Assembly: GCF_000375485.1 (NCBI RefSeq)
Contig: NZ_AQXE01000001.1
Span: forward strand, 406,988-470,987
Origin: Desulfovibrio oxyclinae DSM 11498
GTDB taxonomy: Bacteria; Desulfobacterota; Desulfovibrionia; Desulfovibrionales; Desulfovibrionaceae
Length of the DNA: 64,000 nt
Direction: 5' to 3'
Shown here: positions 25,540 to 34,746 of the stretch, one piece after another
Layout of the letters: every line of letters begins with the position of its first letter
Position numbering within the stretch: the first letter of the stretch is position 1
Made by a program: the position numbers and the translations under genes
The notes under the pieces: model-generated
Database searches by the model: none
The model's input: only the letters and a program-made list of their open reading frames with translations
Told to the model about the DNA's origin: nothing

Positions 25540-26781
25540 ATGGATAGCAAACTCTTCCCTGAAGGTGTCCAGCGTTGCTCTTTTGGCAAGTTCGCCGTTT
25601 GGATGGCAGTCATCACGGCCTTCTTCCTCTGGGGCGTCTACGCAGCCGTGCTCGTGCTCTACAACGGAATCGGCACCACCGGACTGGACAACTACTTCGG
25701 ATTCGGACTCTGGATTACGTTTGACCTCGCGGTCATCGCTTTGGGCGCCGGTGCCTTTTTCACCGGATTCCTCAAATACATCCTTAAAATCAAGCAGCTT
25801 GAAAAGATCATCAACCTCACGGTTATCGTTGGCTTCATCTGCTACTCGGGCGCCATGCTGGTGCTCACTCTGGACATCGGGCAGCCCGGCCGGGCCTGGT
25901 TCGGCTACTGGCATCCCAACGTCCACTCCATGCTGACGGAAGTTATCTTCTGCATCACCTGCTACTGCACCGTGCTGATCATCGAGTACATCCCGCTGAT
26001 CCTTGAGCAGAAGCAGCTGAACAAGATTCCGTTCCTCCATGCTCTGGCCCACAACTTCCACGTGAACATGGCGCTGTTTGCCGGTATCGGCACATTCCTG
26101 TCCACGTTCCACCAGGGCTCTCTGGGCGGCATGTACGGTGTCCTGATCGGTCGTCCCTACGCCTTCCGCGACGGTTTCTTCATCTGGCCGTGGACCTTCT
26201 TCCTGTTCGTCATTTCCGCGGTTGCCTCCGGTCCGGTTTTCACCGTTCTGGTCTGCACCTTCATGGAAAAACTGACCGGCAAGAAGCTCGTTGAATACAA
26301 GGTCAAAGCCCTGATGGGCAAAATCGCCGGCTCCATGCTCTGCGTGTACATGTTCTTCAAGATCCTGGACACCTACGCCTGGGCTGTGGGCTACCTGCCC
26401 TCCGTCGGTCTGACCTTCGATCAGATGTTCTACGGCCTTGCTTACGGCAAGTGGATGCTCTTCACCGAGATCATCCTCTGCGGCGTGGTTCCGGCCATCA
26501 TGCTGATCGTTCCTTCGATCCGCAACAAGCCCTCGCTGCTCTACACCGCTGCGATTCTCAACTGCATCGGCGTGACCATCAACCGTTACGTCTTCACGGT
26601 TCAGACCCTCGCATTCCCGGCCATGCCGTTCGACGAATGGTTCGTCTACTACCCGAACTGGGTTGAGTGGGCTTCCTCCATCATGATCGTCGCCTACGGC
26701 TTCCTCGTGCTGAGCCTGTCCTACCGTTACCTGCCGGTCTTCCCCCAGGAGCGGAAGCTCAACTACAGCACCGAATCCTAG
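25540..26781 (+). CDS. qrcD: Menaquinone reductase, NrfD-like integral membrane subunit QrcD
   Basis: Quinone-site membrane subunit of Qrc, 413 residues with about ten membrane helices. Conserved NrfD/PsrC-like features include GQPGRAWFGYWHPNVHSML near residue 125, with acidic and histidine residues inside helices, and FHQGSLGGMYG near 190. It has GGAGG before the ATG and ends the operon ahead of a strong terminator. The complex reduces menaquinone with periplasmic electrons, feeding sulfate reduction through membrane complexes such as Qmo (not in the window). Confidence 0.94.
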   Translation: MDSKLFPEGVQRCSFGKFAVWMAVITAFFLWGVYAAVLVLYNGIGTTGLDNYFGFGLWITFDLAVIALGAGAFFTGFLKYILKIKQLEKIINLTVIVGFICYSGAMLVLTLDIGQPGRAWFGYWHPNVHSMLTEVIFCITCYCTVLIIEYIPLILEQKQLNKIPFLHALAHNFHVNMALFAGIGTFLSTFHQGSLGGMYGVLIGRPYAFRDGFFIWPWTFFLFVISAVASGPVFTVLVCTFMEKLTGKKLVEYKVKALMGKIAGSMLCVYMFFKILDTYAWAVGYLPSVGLTFDQMFYGLAYGKWMLFTEIILCGVVPAIMLIVPSIRNKPSLLYTAAILNCIGVTINRYVFTVQTLAFPAMPFDEWFVYYPNWVEWASSIMIVAYGFLVLSLSYRYLPVFPQERKLNYSTES

Positions 26782-26804
26782 CCGGATCGGTCACTCGCAA
26801 TAAG

Positions 26805-26836
26805 AAGGCCCGAAGCGTTTGCTTCGGGCCTTTTTT
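26805..26836 (+). terminator. Rho-independent terminator of qrcABCD
   Basis: Twelve-pair stem AAGGCCCGAAGC/GCTTCGGGCCTT with a GTTT loop, then TTTT. Lies 24 bases past the qrcD stop. Confidence 0.9.
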
Positions 26837-26917
26837 GTTCCCTACCTCTATTTAGGTAATATGTTGGCTTCACTATCTGGGTTTGTTCTACAACGCCGGA
26901 GGGACTGAAAGAGGACA

Positions 26918-26943
26918 GAAAAAAGCCCCGCCGTGAGCGGAGC
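26918..26943 (-). terminator. Rho-independent terminator of the feoA/DUF523 unit
   Basis: On the minus strand a seven-pair stem (26943-26937 with 26931-26925, one G-U pair) with a TCACG loop is followed by a U run (plus-strand A run 26919-26924). It lies 27 bases past the minus-strand stop at 26970. Confidence 0.75.
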
Positions 26944-26969
26944 CTTGAAAGTCTATAGACAGGACTTGC

Positions 26970-27941
26970 TTATACCTGATTTCTAAGTTTGAGTTCCAGT
27001 GGATGCGGATGCATGTACACTTGGTCCTTCAGGTATTCCTTGTCGTACTTGCGAATGAAATGATTCAGGAGCGTCACCGGGACGATGAGCGGAACCAGTC
27101 CGTTGCGGTAGGCATCGACCAGTTCAAGTATTTCCTGCTTTTCATCGGAGGTCAGGTCCTTCTTGAAGTATCCCATGACATGCATCAGCACGTTTGCGTG
27201 TTTTTTGGGAGTCGCCTTGAGTTGAAGCGCCCTGAAGAGGTTTTCCCCGTATTCTTTGAGGACTTCTTCGAAAGGGCGCTCCTTGGCGTGGGCCACGAGC
27301 TTTCCGAGCTTTCGGTATTCTTCCACGCTGTTGGACATGAGCTGGAGTTTGTGGCGGGTGTGGAAGTCCACCAGAGCTCCAACAGTCTGCGGACCGTCCT
27401 GAAGTTCATGCCAGCGGTGAAAGGTGAACAGGCGGGAGATGAAATTTTCACGGATGACCGCATCGTTCAGCCTTCCGTCGTCTTCAACGGGAAGCACGGG
27501 GAAACGATCCATGAATCGTCGCGCAAAGAAGCCGACGCCAGCGGTGCTGCGGGGTTGACCACCTTCCGGAGGATAGATTTTTACGCCGCGCATCCCACTG
27601 GATGGGGATTTCATCTTGAAAATGAAGGCGCATAGGCGTTCATCTTCAAGGCGCGACAATTCCTTGCGACTCCATTCTTCCATGCGCTCGGACCAGTCTT
27701 CACCGGTCTTGCTGCCGACAAGTCGCGGGTTGTCCACGTCGCCCGCAAGCCGAACCGCTTCACGGGGGATACCCATGCCGGTCCCAACCTCCGGGCATAC
27801 CGGAACGAAGTCAACGAACTGGGCCAGCGTGTCACAGATATACCGGTCGCGCTGATGGCCGCCGTTGTACCGTACATTTTCCCCGAGCAGGCATGCGCTG
27901 ATGCCTACACGGGGTTTGTCAGTGGTGTGGTGAGTATTCAT
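26970..27941 (-). CDS. DUF523 + DUF1722 (YbgA-type) protein
   Basis: Cytoplasmic protein of 323 residues. An N-terminal DUF523 part (about 12-160) has GISACLLGENVRYNGGH, FVPVCPEVGTGMGIPRE and KMKSPSSGMRG with conserved cysteines and serines. A C-terminal DUF1722 part (about 195-310) has FHTRHKLQLMSNS and HVMGYFKKDLT. This fusion is found in many bacteria, sometimes linked with photolyase or stress genes; the biochemical role is unsettled. Starts at 27941 or 27962 are both possible, and neither has a good ribosome site. It follows feoA closely. Confidence 0.85.
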   Translation of the reverse strand: MNTHHTTDKPRVGISACLLGENVRYNGGHQRDRYICDTLAQFVDFVPVCPEVGTGMGIPREAVRLAGDVDNPRLVGSKTGEDWSERMEEWSRKELSRLEDERLCAFIFKMKSPSSGMRGVKIYPPEGGQPRSTAGVGFFARRFMDRFPVLPVEDDGRLNDAVIRENFISRLFTFHRWHELQDGPQTVGALVDFHTRHKLQLMSNSVEEYRKLGKLVAHAKERPFEEVLKEYGENLFRALQLKATPKKHANVLMHVMGYFKKDLTSDEKQEILELVDAYRNGLVPLIVPVTLLNHFIRKYDKEYLKDQVYMHPHPLELKLRNQV

Positions 27942-27982
27942 GCGTCGATTGTACGACAACATGAAAAAAAGGGAAGGAAATT

Positions 27983-28252
27983 TCAGTTATTGTTTTCAAC
28001 GCACTGGCGAATGGGGCATCCGCCGTCGCCGGAGAGGGCCAGAACCTTTTCACATTCACCATGTCCCATGACCAGGTCGCAACCGCGTACACGGATTTTC
28101 ACTGGCCCTCCGCCGTGGGAGAGCACTTCCACGGGGCAGCCGGGGGTGATGCCGAGCGCAAGCAGGCGTGATCTGGCGCGACAACCGCCGCAGATTTCGG
28201 AAACGGTGACCGTGGATCCGGCCGGATATTCGGTAAGGGGCTTTGCTGTCAT
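27983..28252 (-). CDS. feoA: FeoA family protein
   Basis: Small SH3-like protein of 89 residues that assists FeoB ferrous-iron uptake. Typical FeoA layout: LTEYPAGSTVTVSEI, then LLALGITPGCPVEVLS and a strand ending GHGECEKVLAL. Five further cysteines, including CGGC and CPIRQC, are unusual and might bind metal. The ATG has GAGGTGAT upstream. No feoB is in the window. Confidence 0.85.
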   Translation of the reverse strand: MTAKPLTEYPAGSTVTVSEICGGCRARSRLLALGITPGCPVEVLSHGGGPVKIRVRGCDLVMGHGECEKVLALSGDGGCPIRQCVENNN

Positions 28253-28466
28253 TCTGTATCACCTCGGTGAGACTGAAAGTAGTTCTCAGCTTCGATGTTG
28301 TCAATGTTAAATCCTAGTAGAGAGGGTGACAATCGCGGCTTGGTCCGTTAGAAATCCGGGACGCATTGCCCGTTGCGTTTACAGGCATAAGACGATATGA
28401 AACGCCCACCCGCCCGCTGGGGTGCGGCCCCGCCAGTGCCTAACCTTCAACCGCTTTGGTGAGTCC

Positions 28467-31400
28467 ATGCCCAAACGTTCCGACCTGAAAAAGATCATGC
28501 TCATAGGCTCCGGACCGATCGTTATCGGTCAGGCCTGTGAATTCGACTACTCCGGCACCCAGGCCCTCAAGGCCCTCAAGGAAGAGGGATACGAGGTCGT
28601 GCTGGTCAACTCTAACCCGGCGTCCATCATGACGGACCCCGAGCTAGCCGACCGTACGTATATCGAGCCCATCGAACCGGAAACCGTCGCGAGGATCATC
28701 GAGAAGGAACGGCCCGATGCGCTGCTTCCGACTCTCGGCGGCCAGACCGGCCTGAACACGGCGCTTGCCGTTGCCGAAATGGGTGTGCTGGACAAGTTCG
28801 GCGTCGAACTCATCGGTGCCGATCTTGATGCCATCCAGAAGGCCGAAAGCCGCGAACTATTCCGAAAGGCCATGGAAAACATCGGCCTTACCGTCCCCCT
28901 GAGCGGCATTGCCCGCAATCAGGACGACATCCGCGAATGGGGCGAAAAGCTGAGCTTCCCCATCATTATCCGACCCGCGTTCACCCTTGGTGGAACCGGC
29001 GGCGGCGTTGCCTATAACATGGAGGAGCTCATCGAAATCGCCTCCAAAGGGATCGCGGCCAGCATGCAAAGCGAAGTCATGCTTGAAGAATCCATCCTCG
29101 GATGGAAAGAGTATGAGCTCGAAGTCATGCGCGACAGCAAGGACAACTGCGTCATCATCTGTTCCATCGAGAACCTCGACCCCATGGGCGTCCACACGGG
29201 CGACTCCGTGACCGTGGCTCCGGCCCAGACCCTGACCGATGACGAATACCAGAAGATGCGCGACGCATCGCTGGCCATCATGCGCGAGATCGGTGTCGAA
29301 ACCGGCGGCTCCAATGTGCAGTTCGCTGTCAATCCTGAGAACGGCGACCTCGTGGTCATTGAAATGAACCCCCGTGTTTCGCGTTCGTCCGCGCTGGCGT
29401 CCAAGGCCACCGGCTTTCCCATCGCCAAAATCGCGGCCAAACTCGCCGTGGGATACACCCTCGACGAGATTCCCAACGATATCACACGCGAGACCATGGC
29501 GAGCTTCGAGCCTGCCATCGACTACTGCGTCATCAAGATTCCGCGCTTCACTTTCGAGAAGTTCCCGGGCGCAGAGGACTACCTCTCCACGGCCATGAAG
29601 TCGGTGGGTGAGACCATGGCCATCGGCCGTACCTTCAAGGAAGCCCTGCAGAAGGGGTTGCGTTCGCTCGAAACCGGGCACGTCGGCCTCGGCAAGCGCT
29701 TCGAGAAGTGCGAGATCGAGCGCGACGAGTTGCTTCAGCTTCTGAGAAAGCCCAACTCTCAGCGCCTGTTCGCGCTCAGGAACGCCATGCGCTGCGGAAT
29801 GAGCCTCGAAGAGGTACACGACGCCACCTGGATCGACCCCTGGTTCCTCGGCCAGTTCCGCGACGTGCTGGACATGGAGGAGCGCCTCATTGAGTTCGGC
29901 ATCAAGGAAGGCATCGAAGAGAGCACGCCCGAACTGCCGGCCATCCTGAGGAAAGCAAAGGAATACGGCTACTCAGACGCACAGCTTGCCACCATGTGGA
30001 AGACCTCTGAGGATGCTGTCCGGAATCTGCGCCTCAAGCTGGGCATCAGGCCTACCTACTATCTGGTGGATACCTGCGCAGCCGAGTTCGAAGCCTATAC
30101 TCCGTATTATTACTCCACATATGAAGGCGGGGACGAGATCGAGCCTGCCGAGGGACGCAAGATAGTCATTCTCGGCGGCGGTCCCAACCGTATCGGGCAG
30201 GGCATCGAGTTTGATTACTGCTGCTGCCACTCTTCCTTCATGCTCCGGGAGATGGGTATCAAATCCATCATGGTAAACTCCAACCCGGAGACCGTCTCCA
30301 CCGACTACGACACGTCCGACAGGCTCTACTTCGAGCCGCTGACCTTCGAGGACGTGATGAATATCATCGACTTCGAAAAGCCAGACGGCGTTGTGGTCCA
30401 GTTCGGCGGACAGACTCCGCTGAACCTTGCCATCAGGCTCATGAACGCGGGCGTGCCGCTCATCGGTACCTCGCCGGACGCCATCGACCGCGCCGAAGAC
30501 CGCGAACGCTTCAAGCAGCTGTTGAACAAGCTGCACCTGAAGCAGCCGCCGAACGGCACCGCCATGAGCATGGTCGAAGCCCGGGAGATCGCCGAGAAGC
30601 TCGGTTTCCCGCTGGTGCTTCGCCCCTCTTACGTGCTTGGCGGACGCGGCATGGACATCGTTTACAGCATGGAAGACTTCGAGCGTTACTTCCGCGAATC
30701 CGCGCTGGTTTCGCCCGAGCATCCGACCCTCATAGATAAATTCCTCGAGTATGCCGTCGAGGTCGATGTGGACGCCCTGTGCGACGGGGAGCAGGTCTAC
30801 ATCGGCGGCGTCATGGAACACATCGAGGAAGCGGGCATTCACTCAGGCGACTCTGCCTCGGTTCTGCCGCCGTACAGCCTTTCTCCGGAGATGGTGCGCG
30901 AGATTGAGCGCCAGACCACCGCCATGGCCATTGAGCTGGGCGTGGTCGGGCTGATGAACGTGCAGTATGCCATCAAGGACGACGAAGTGTACGTCATTGA
31001 GGTGAACCCGCGGGCTTCCCGGACCGTTCCGTTCGTGTCCAAGGCCACCGCCGTGCCCATGGCCAAGCTCGCCACCCGCGTGATGATGGGTGAAAAGATC
31101 AAGGATCTCAAACCTTGGTCCATGCGCAAGAAAGGGCACATCTCCATCAAGGAATCCGTTTTTCCCTTCAACCGCTTCCCGAACGTGGACGTACTGCTCG
31201 GACCCGAGATGCGCTCCACCGGAGAAGTCATGGGAATCGACGAGTCTTTCGGGCTGGCATACATGAAGTCTCAGCTTGCGGCCGGACAGAAGCTGCCCAA
31301 GGGTGGCAATGTCTTCGTTTCCGTCAACGACTGGGACAAGAACAAGGTGCTCCTGCCGGTGCGCGATTTCCAGGACATGGGTTTCTCCATTCTGGCCACC

Positions 31401-31700
31401 GGCGGAACCGCGGATTATCTCGAAGAGAAGGGCGTCAAGGTTCAGCGCGTCTACAAGGTGCACGAAGGGCAGCGTCCCAACGTCGTGGACCTGATCAAGA
31501 ACGGCGACATCGACCTCGTGCTCAACACTCCCTCCGGCAAGAAAACGGTGGGTGACTCCAAGATGATCCGTCAGGCCACGTTGCTGTACAACATTCCGTA
31601 CACCACCACCATCTCGGGTGCGCGGGCGGTCGCGCAGGCCATCTACGAGCTTCGCGAGACCGGTCTCGTGGTCAAGAGCATTCAGGAATACTACGGCTAA
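28467..31700 (+). CDS. carB: Carbamoyl-phosphate synthase large subunit
   Basis: Makes carbamoyl phosphate for arginine and pyrimidine synthesis from bicarbonate, ATP and ammonia delivered by CarA. The 1077-residue protein shows the duplicated ATP-grasp halves: [18 protein letters not shown] at the N-terminus and the paired [15 protein letters not shown] near residue 570. The C-terminal allosteric MGS domain includes [15 protein letters not shown] near 975. Length fits. The frame opens 15 codons earlier, but the ATG at 28467 matches family starts. carA is not adjacent. First gene of a long run of closely spaced genes. Confidence 0.96.
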   Translation: MPKRSDLKKIMLIGSGPIVIGQACEFDYSGTQALKALKEEGYEVVLVNSNPASIMTDPELADRTYIEPIEPETVARIIEKERPDALLPTLGGQTGLNTALAVAEMGVLDKFGVELIGADLDAIQKAESRELFRKAMENIGLTVPLSGIARNQDDIREWGEKLSFPIIIRPAFTLGGTGGGVAYNMEELIEIASKGIAASMQSEVMLEESILGWKEYELEVMRDSKDNCVIICSIENLDPMGVHTGDSVTVAPAQTLTDDEYQKMRDASLAIMREIGVETGGSNVQFAVNPENGDLVVIEMNPRVSRSSALASKATGFPIAKIAAKLAVGYTLDEIPNDITRETMASFEPAIDYCVIKIPRFTFEKFPGAEDYLSTAMKSVGETMAIGRTFKEALQKGLRSLETGHVGLGKRFEKCEIERDELLQLLRKPNSQRLFALRNAMRCGMSLEEVHDATWIDPWFLGQFRDVLDMEERLIEFGIKEGIEESTPELPAILRKAKEYGYSDAQLATMWKTSEDAVRNLRLKLGIRPTYYLVDTCAAEFEAYTPYYYSTYEGGDEIEPAEGRKIVILGGGPNRIGQGIEFDYCCCHSSFMLREMGIKSIMVNSNPETVSTDYDTSDRLYFEPLTFEDVMNIIDFEKPDGVVVQFGGQTPLNLAIRLMNAGVPLIGTSPDAIDRAEDRERFKQLLNKLHLKQPPNGTAMSMVEAREIAEKLGFPLVLRPSYVLGGRGMDIVYSMEDFERYFRESALVSPEHPTLIDKFLEYAVEVDVDALCDGEQVYIGGVMEHIEEAGIHSGDSASVLPPYSLSPEMVREIERQTTAMAIELGVVGLMNVQYAIKDDEVYVIEVNPRASRTVPFVSKATAVPMAKLATRVMMGEKIKDLKPWSMRKKGHISIKESVFPFNRFPNVDVLLGPEMRSTGEVMGIDESFGLAYMKSQLAAGQKLPKGGNVFVSVNDWDKNKVLLPVRDFQDMGFSILATGGTADYLEEKGVKVQRVYKVHEGQRPNVVDLIKNGDIDLVLNTPSGKKTVGDSKMIRQATLLYNIPYTTTISGARAVAQAIYELRETGLVVKSIQEYYG

Positions 31701-31723
31701 CAAGCCGGGGGAAAATTGGCGTT

Positions 31724-33145
31724 ATGAAGAAAGAGTATTGCGGACTGTTCGGCATTTACGGCCATACCGAGGCCGCTCGCATGACCTACTTCGGGCTGTA
31801 CGCCATGCAGCACCGGGGTCAGGAGTCGGCGGGCATCGTGACCTGGGATGGCGCGAAAATCCGTGAACAGAAAGGCATGGGGCTGGTGCCCGACGTCTTC
31901 AACGAACGTCACATCGGCAAGGAACTCAAGGGCGATATCGCCATGGGCCATATCCGCTATTCCACCACGGGCGCCTCGCTGATCCGCAACGCCCAGCCGT
32001 TCATCGTGCGCCACGGCGACCTGCGTCTGGCCGTGGCTCATAACGGCAACCTCGTGAACACCTACGAGCTTCGTCGCGAACTTGAAGAGCAGGGTAGCAT
32101 CTTCCAGACCACCATGGATACGGAAGTGTTCGTGCACCTGATCATCAAGAACCTCAACGGCAGCAACAGCATCGAGGAAGCGGTCAAGAAGGCCTGCGCC
32201 AAGATCAAGGGTGCCTACTGCCTGCTGATCATGGCCAACGACAAGTTGATCGCGGTCAAGGACCCCAACGGGTTCCGGCCGCTTTCGCTCGGCCGCCTCG
32301 GCGACCGTTACGTACTTGCCTCCGAGACCTGCGCCTTCGACCTTATCGAGGCCGAATACCTGCGCCCACTGTCTCCGGGTGAAATGCTGGTCATCGAAAA
32401 CAACAAGATCACCAGCCATCAGGCCGTGGAGCCGGGCGAGAAAAAGCAGTGCATCTTTGAGCTGATCTACTTTGCGCGTCCCGACTCCTACGTCTTCGGC
32501 GAGGTGGTTTATGAACGCCGCAAGGAGATGGGCAAGGTGCTCGCGCGGGAAGCTCCGGTGGACGCAGACATAGTCATGCCGTTTCCGGACTCGGGCAACT
32601 ACGCCGCAGTAGGCTATTCTCAGGAATCCGGCCTGCCGCTGGAGCTGGTCATGATCCGCAACCACTACGTTGGCCGGACCTTCATCCAGCCTTCGCAGGA
32701 TATGCGCGACTTCTCCGTGCGGGTGAAGCTCAATCCGGTGCAGAGCATGATTCAGGGCAAGCGTATCCTCATCGTCGAGGACTCCATTGTCCGCGGCACC
32801 ACGACGCGTACGAGGGTCAAGAAGCTGCGCGAACTTGGTGCCCGCGAAATTCACATGCGCGTGAGCTGTCCGCCCATCGCACACCCCTGCTTCTACGGCA
32901 TCGATTTCTCCTCCAAGGGCGAGCTGCTTGCGGCCAACACCTCGGTGGAGGACATTCGCCGCTACCTCGGGCTGGATTCTCTGCATTATCTGAGCATCCC
33001 CGGGCTGCTCAGCTCCGTTTCCCAGGGTGACGATTACTGTCTGGCCTGCTTTGACGGCAACTACCCGATCCCCATTGATGGAGAGGCGGGCAAGCTCTGC
33101 CTTGAGGATCAGGGCGCGCCGGGCTTCATCAAGCCGTGCTGCTAG
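31724..33145 (+). CDS. purF: Amidophosphoribosyltransferase
   Basis: First committed step of purine synthesis: PRPP + glutamine to phosphoribosylamine. The 473-residue protein has the glutamine amidotransferase nucleophile as Cys6 in KKEYCGLFG, then GMGLVPDVF and GHIRYSTTG. The PRPP-binding loop is ILIVEDSIVRGTT near residue 348. Cysteines in CPPIAHPCFYG and CLACF near the C-terminus suggest an Fe-S or structural cluster as in the Bacillus-type enzyme; that enzyme is processed before its Cys, and here five residues would be removed. Follows carB by 23 bases. Confidence 0.95.
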   Translation: MKKEYCGLFGIYGHTEAARMTYFGLYAMQHRGQESAGIVTWDGAKIREQKGMGLVPDVFNERHIGKELKGDIAMGHIRYSTTGASLIRNAQPFIVRHGDLRLAVAHNGNLVNTYELRRELEEQGSIFQTTMDTEVFVHLIIKNLNGSNSIEEAVKKACAKIKGAYCLLIMANDKLIAVKDPNGFRPLSLGRLGDRYVLASETCAFDLIEAEYLRPLSPGEMLVIENNKITSHQAVEPGEKKQCIFELIYFARPDSYVFGEVVYERRKEMGKVLAREAPVDADIVMPFPDSGNYAAVGYSQESGLPLELVMIRNHYVGRTFIQPSQDMRDFSVRVKLNPVQSMIQGKRILIVEDSIVRGTTTRTRVKKLRELGAREIHMRVSCPPIAHPCFYGIDFSSKGELLAANTSVEDIRRYLGLDSLHYLSIPGLLSSVSQGDDYCLACFDGNYPIPIDGEAGKLCLEDQGAPGFIKPCC

Positions 33146-33153
33146 GAGCCGAC

Positions 33154-34164
33154 ATGGTGGATGCCGAAAAGTGGATCAGCATCGCACGCCGGGTGCTGGA
33201 TACGGAGATCGAAGGGCTTCAGGCCGTCCGGCATCAGCTGGACGGCGGGTTCTCTCAGGCCGTGGAGGCCATGGCTGCCTGTACTGGCCGTGTGGTGATC
33301 ACGGGCGTTGGCAAGTCCGGACTTGTCGGCCGCAAGATTGCGGCCACGCTTTCCAGCACCGGGACTCCCTCGTTCTTCCTGCATCCGGTTGAAGGGGCTC
33401 ATGGTGACATGGGCATGATCCGCGACGAGGACGTGGTGCTCGCCATTTCCAATAGCGGCAACACTGACGAGGTCAACGCCATTCTCCCGACGATGCGCTC
33501 TCTCGGGGCCACCATCGTCTGTCTGGTCGGGCGCTGCGGCTCCCGAATGGCGGAACTTTCCGACATCGTTATCGAGGCGGCCGTACCGCGCGAGGCGTGC
33601 CCCATGGGGCTTGCGCCCACCGCCAGCACCACGGCGCACCTTGCCGTGGGCGATGCCATGGCCGTCTGCCTTATGGAGCACAAGGCCTTCAAGGAGAGCG
33701 ACTTCCAGCGTTTTCATCCCGGCGGCTCCCTCGGGCAGCGGCTTTCCCTGTGCGTTGACAACCTCATGCATACGGCTAATATCCCTGTTGTCGAGACCGG
33801 AACCGCGCTGGAGCGGGCTCTTTCGGTTCTCAATGACGGCAAGCTTGGGCTGGTTGGTGTGATCGACGGCGATCAGCGGCTTCTGGGCGTGCTTTCGGAC
33901 GGCGACGTGCGGAGGCTCTTTTGCGCGAACGGGCTGGATCGTGCTGCCCCTATAGACGGTGTCATGACCGCCGATCCCAAGCGTGCGCGTCTGGGCGACA
34001 GCGCGGCGCAGGTGCTGGATATCATGGAGTTGCATCAGATAACCGTCCTGCCGGTCGTCGGGGATGATGAACGGCTGGCCGGGCTTGTGCATCTGCACGA
34101 CCTTCTCGGCAAAGGGCAGCTCAGTTTTTCCAAACCGGAGTCTGACGGGGGAAAACCCGCCTGA
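33154..34164 (+). CDS. kdsD: Arabinose-5-phosphate isomerase (KpsF/GutQ/KdsD family)
   Basis: Converts ribulose 5-phosphate to arabinose 5-phosphate, the first step to KDO for lipopolysaccharide. The 336-residue protein has an N-terminal SIS domain (GVGKSGLVGRKIAATLSSTG near residue 50, HGDMGMI, SNSGNTDEV) and two CBS repeats in the C-terminal ~130 residues. An upstream in-frame ATG at 33136 overlaps purF; the ATG at 33154 is preferred because TAGGAG lies just before it. Confidence 0.92.
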   Translation: MVDAEKWISIARRVLDTEIEGLQAVRHQLDGGFSQAVEAMAACTGRVVITGVGKSGLVGRKIAATLSSTGTPSFFLHPVEGAHGDMGMIRDEDVVLAISNSGNTDEVNAILPTMRSLGATIVCLVGRCGSRMAELSDIVIEAAVPREACPMGLAPTASTTAHLAVGDAMAVCLMEHKAFKESDFQRFHPGGSLGQRLSLCVDNLMHTANIPVVETGTALERALSVLNDGKLGLVGVIDGDQRLLGVLSDGDVRRLFCANGLDRAAPIDGVMTADPKRARLGDSAAQVLDIMELHQITVLPVVGDDERLAGLVHLHDLLGKGQLSFSKPESDGGKPA

Positions 34165-34175
34165 ACTGGAGTTTT

Positions 34176-34739
34176 GTGACGGATACAATCGTCAAGGACC
34201 CTCACGTATGCGTTCGATGCGCGGAGCACGGTCCCACCTGCTGCCGGATTACCCCGGGGCAGGAGGAGGTCTGTTTTCCGCTCTCGACCGCCGAATGGGA
34301 GCGCATCCGCGACTTCCAGCCCGACAAGGGCGGCTTTGTGAAGCAAGCCAACTCGCAGGCCTTCATCGACAACGTCAAACGTCTTTTCCCCGGTGAGGAC
34401 GAGGCCGTGGCCGAGCTTTTCCCGGAACGTGGAGAGCATGTCAGGCTTGCCCTGCGCTCCGACGGTTCCTGTCGGTTTCTCGGTTCAAAAGGGTGCGTGC
34501 TGCCCCGTGAATCGCGGCCGTACTACTGCCGCCTCTATCCTTTCTGGATTGCCGGAGGCGAGATACTCGTCTTCGAATCCCCCACATGCCTAGCGCGGCG
34601 CGAATGTCGCAGTCTCAATTGCATGATGAGGACCCTGAAAACCAATGCGGCCACCGTACGCGACCTGTACGGGCGGCTGCGTCTGGCATGGGGCCTGCCC
34701 CCGGCCAGAGGAATGCGCAAGGTCAAACGCACCTTCTGA
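34176..34739 (+). CDS. YkgJ-family cysteine-cluster protein
   Basis: A 187-residue protein with the cysteine cluster CVRCAEHGPTCCRI near residue 12, CRFLGSKGCVLP near 98, YYCRLYPFW near 116, and two more cysteines (CLARREC). This is the putative zinc- or iron-chelating domain of the YkgJ family, whose role is unknown. The start is a GTG at 34176 with CTGGAG upstream. It lies between kdsD and pbp1A in a tightly spaced run, 11 and 7 bases from its neighbours. Confidence 0.8.
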   Translation: MTDTIVKDPHVCVRCAEHGPTCCRITPGQEEVCFPLSTAEWERIRDFQPDKGGFVKQANSQAFIDNVKRLFPGEDEAVAELFPERGEHVRLALRSDGSCRFLGSKGCVLPRESRPYYCRLYPFWIAGGEILVFESPTCLARRECRSLNCMMRTLKTNAATVRDLYGRLRLAWGLPPARGMRKVKRTF

Positions 34740-34746
34740 TCTGCTT

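Noticed and set aside
28313..28466. Possible riboswitch or structured leader before carB
   Set aside because: The leader has GC-rich stretches but I could not draw a consistent fold or match a known class.
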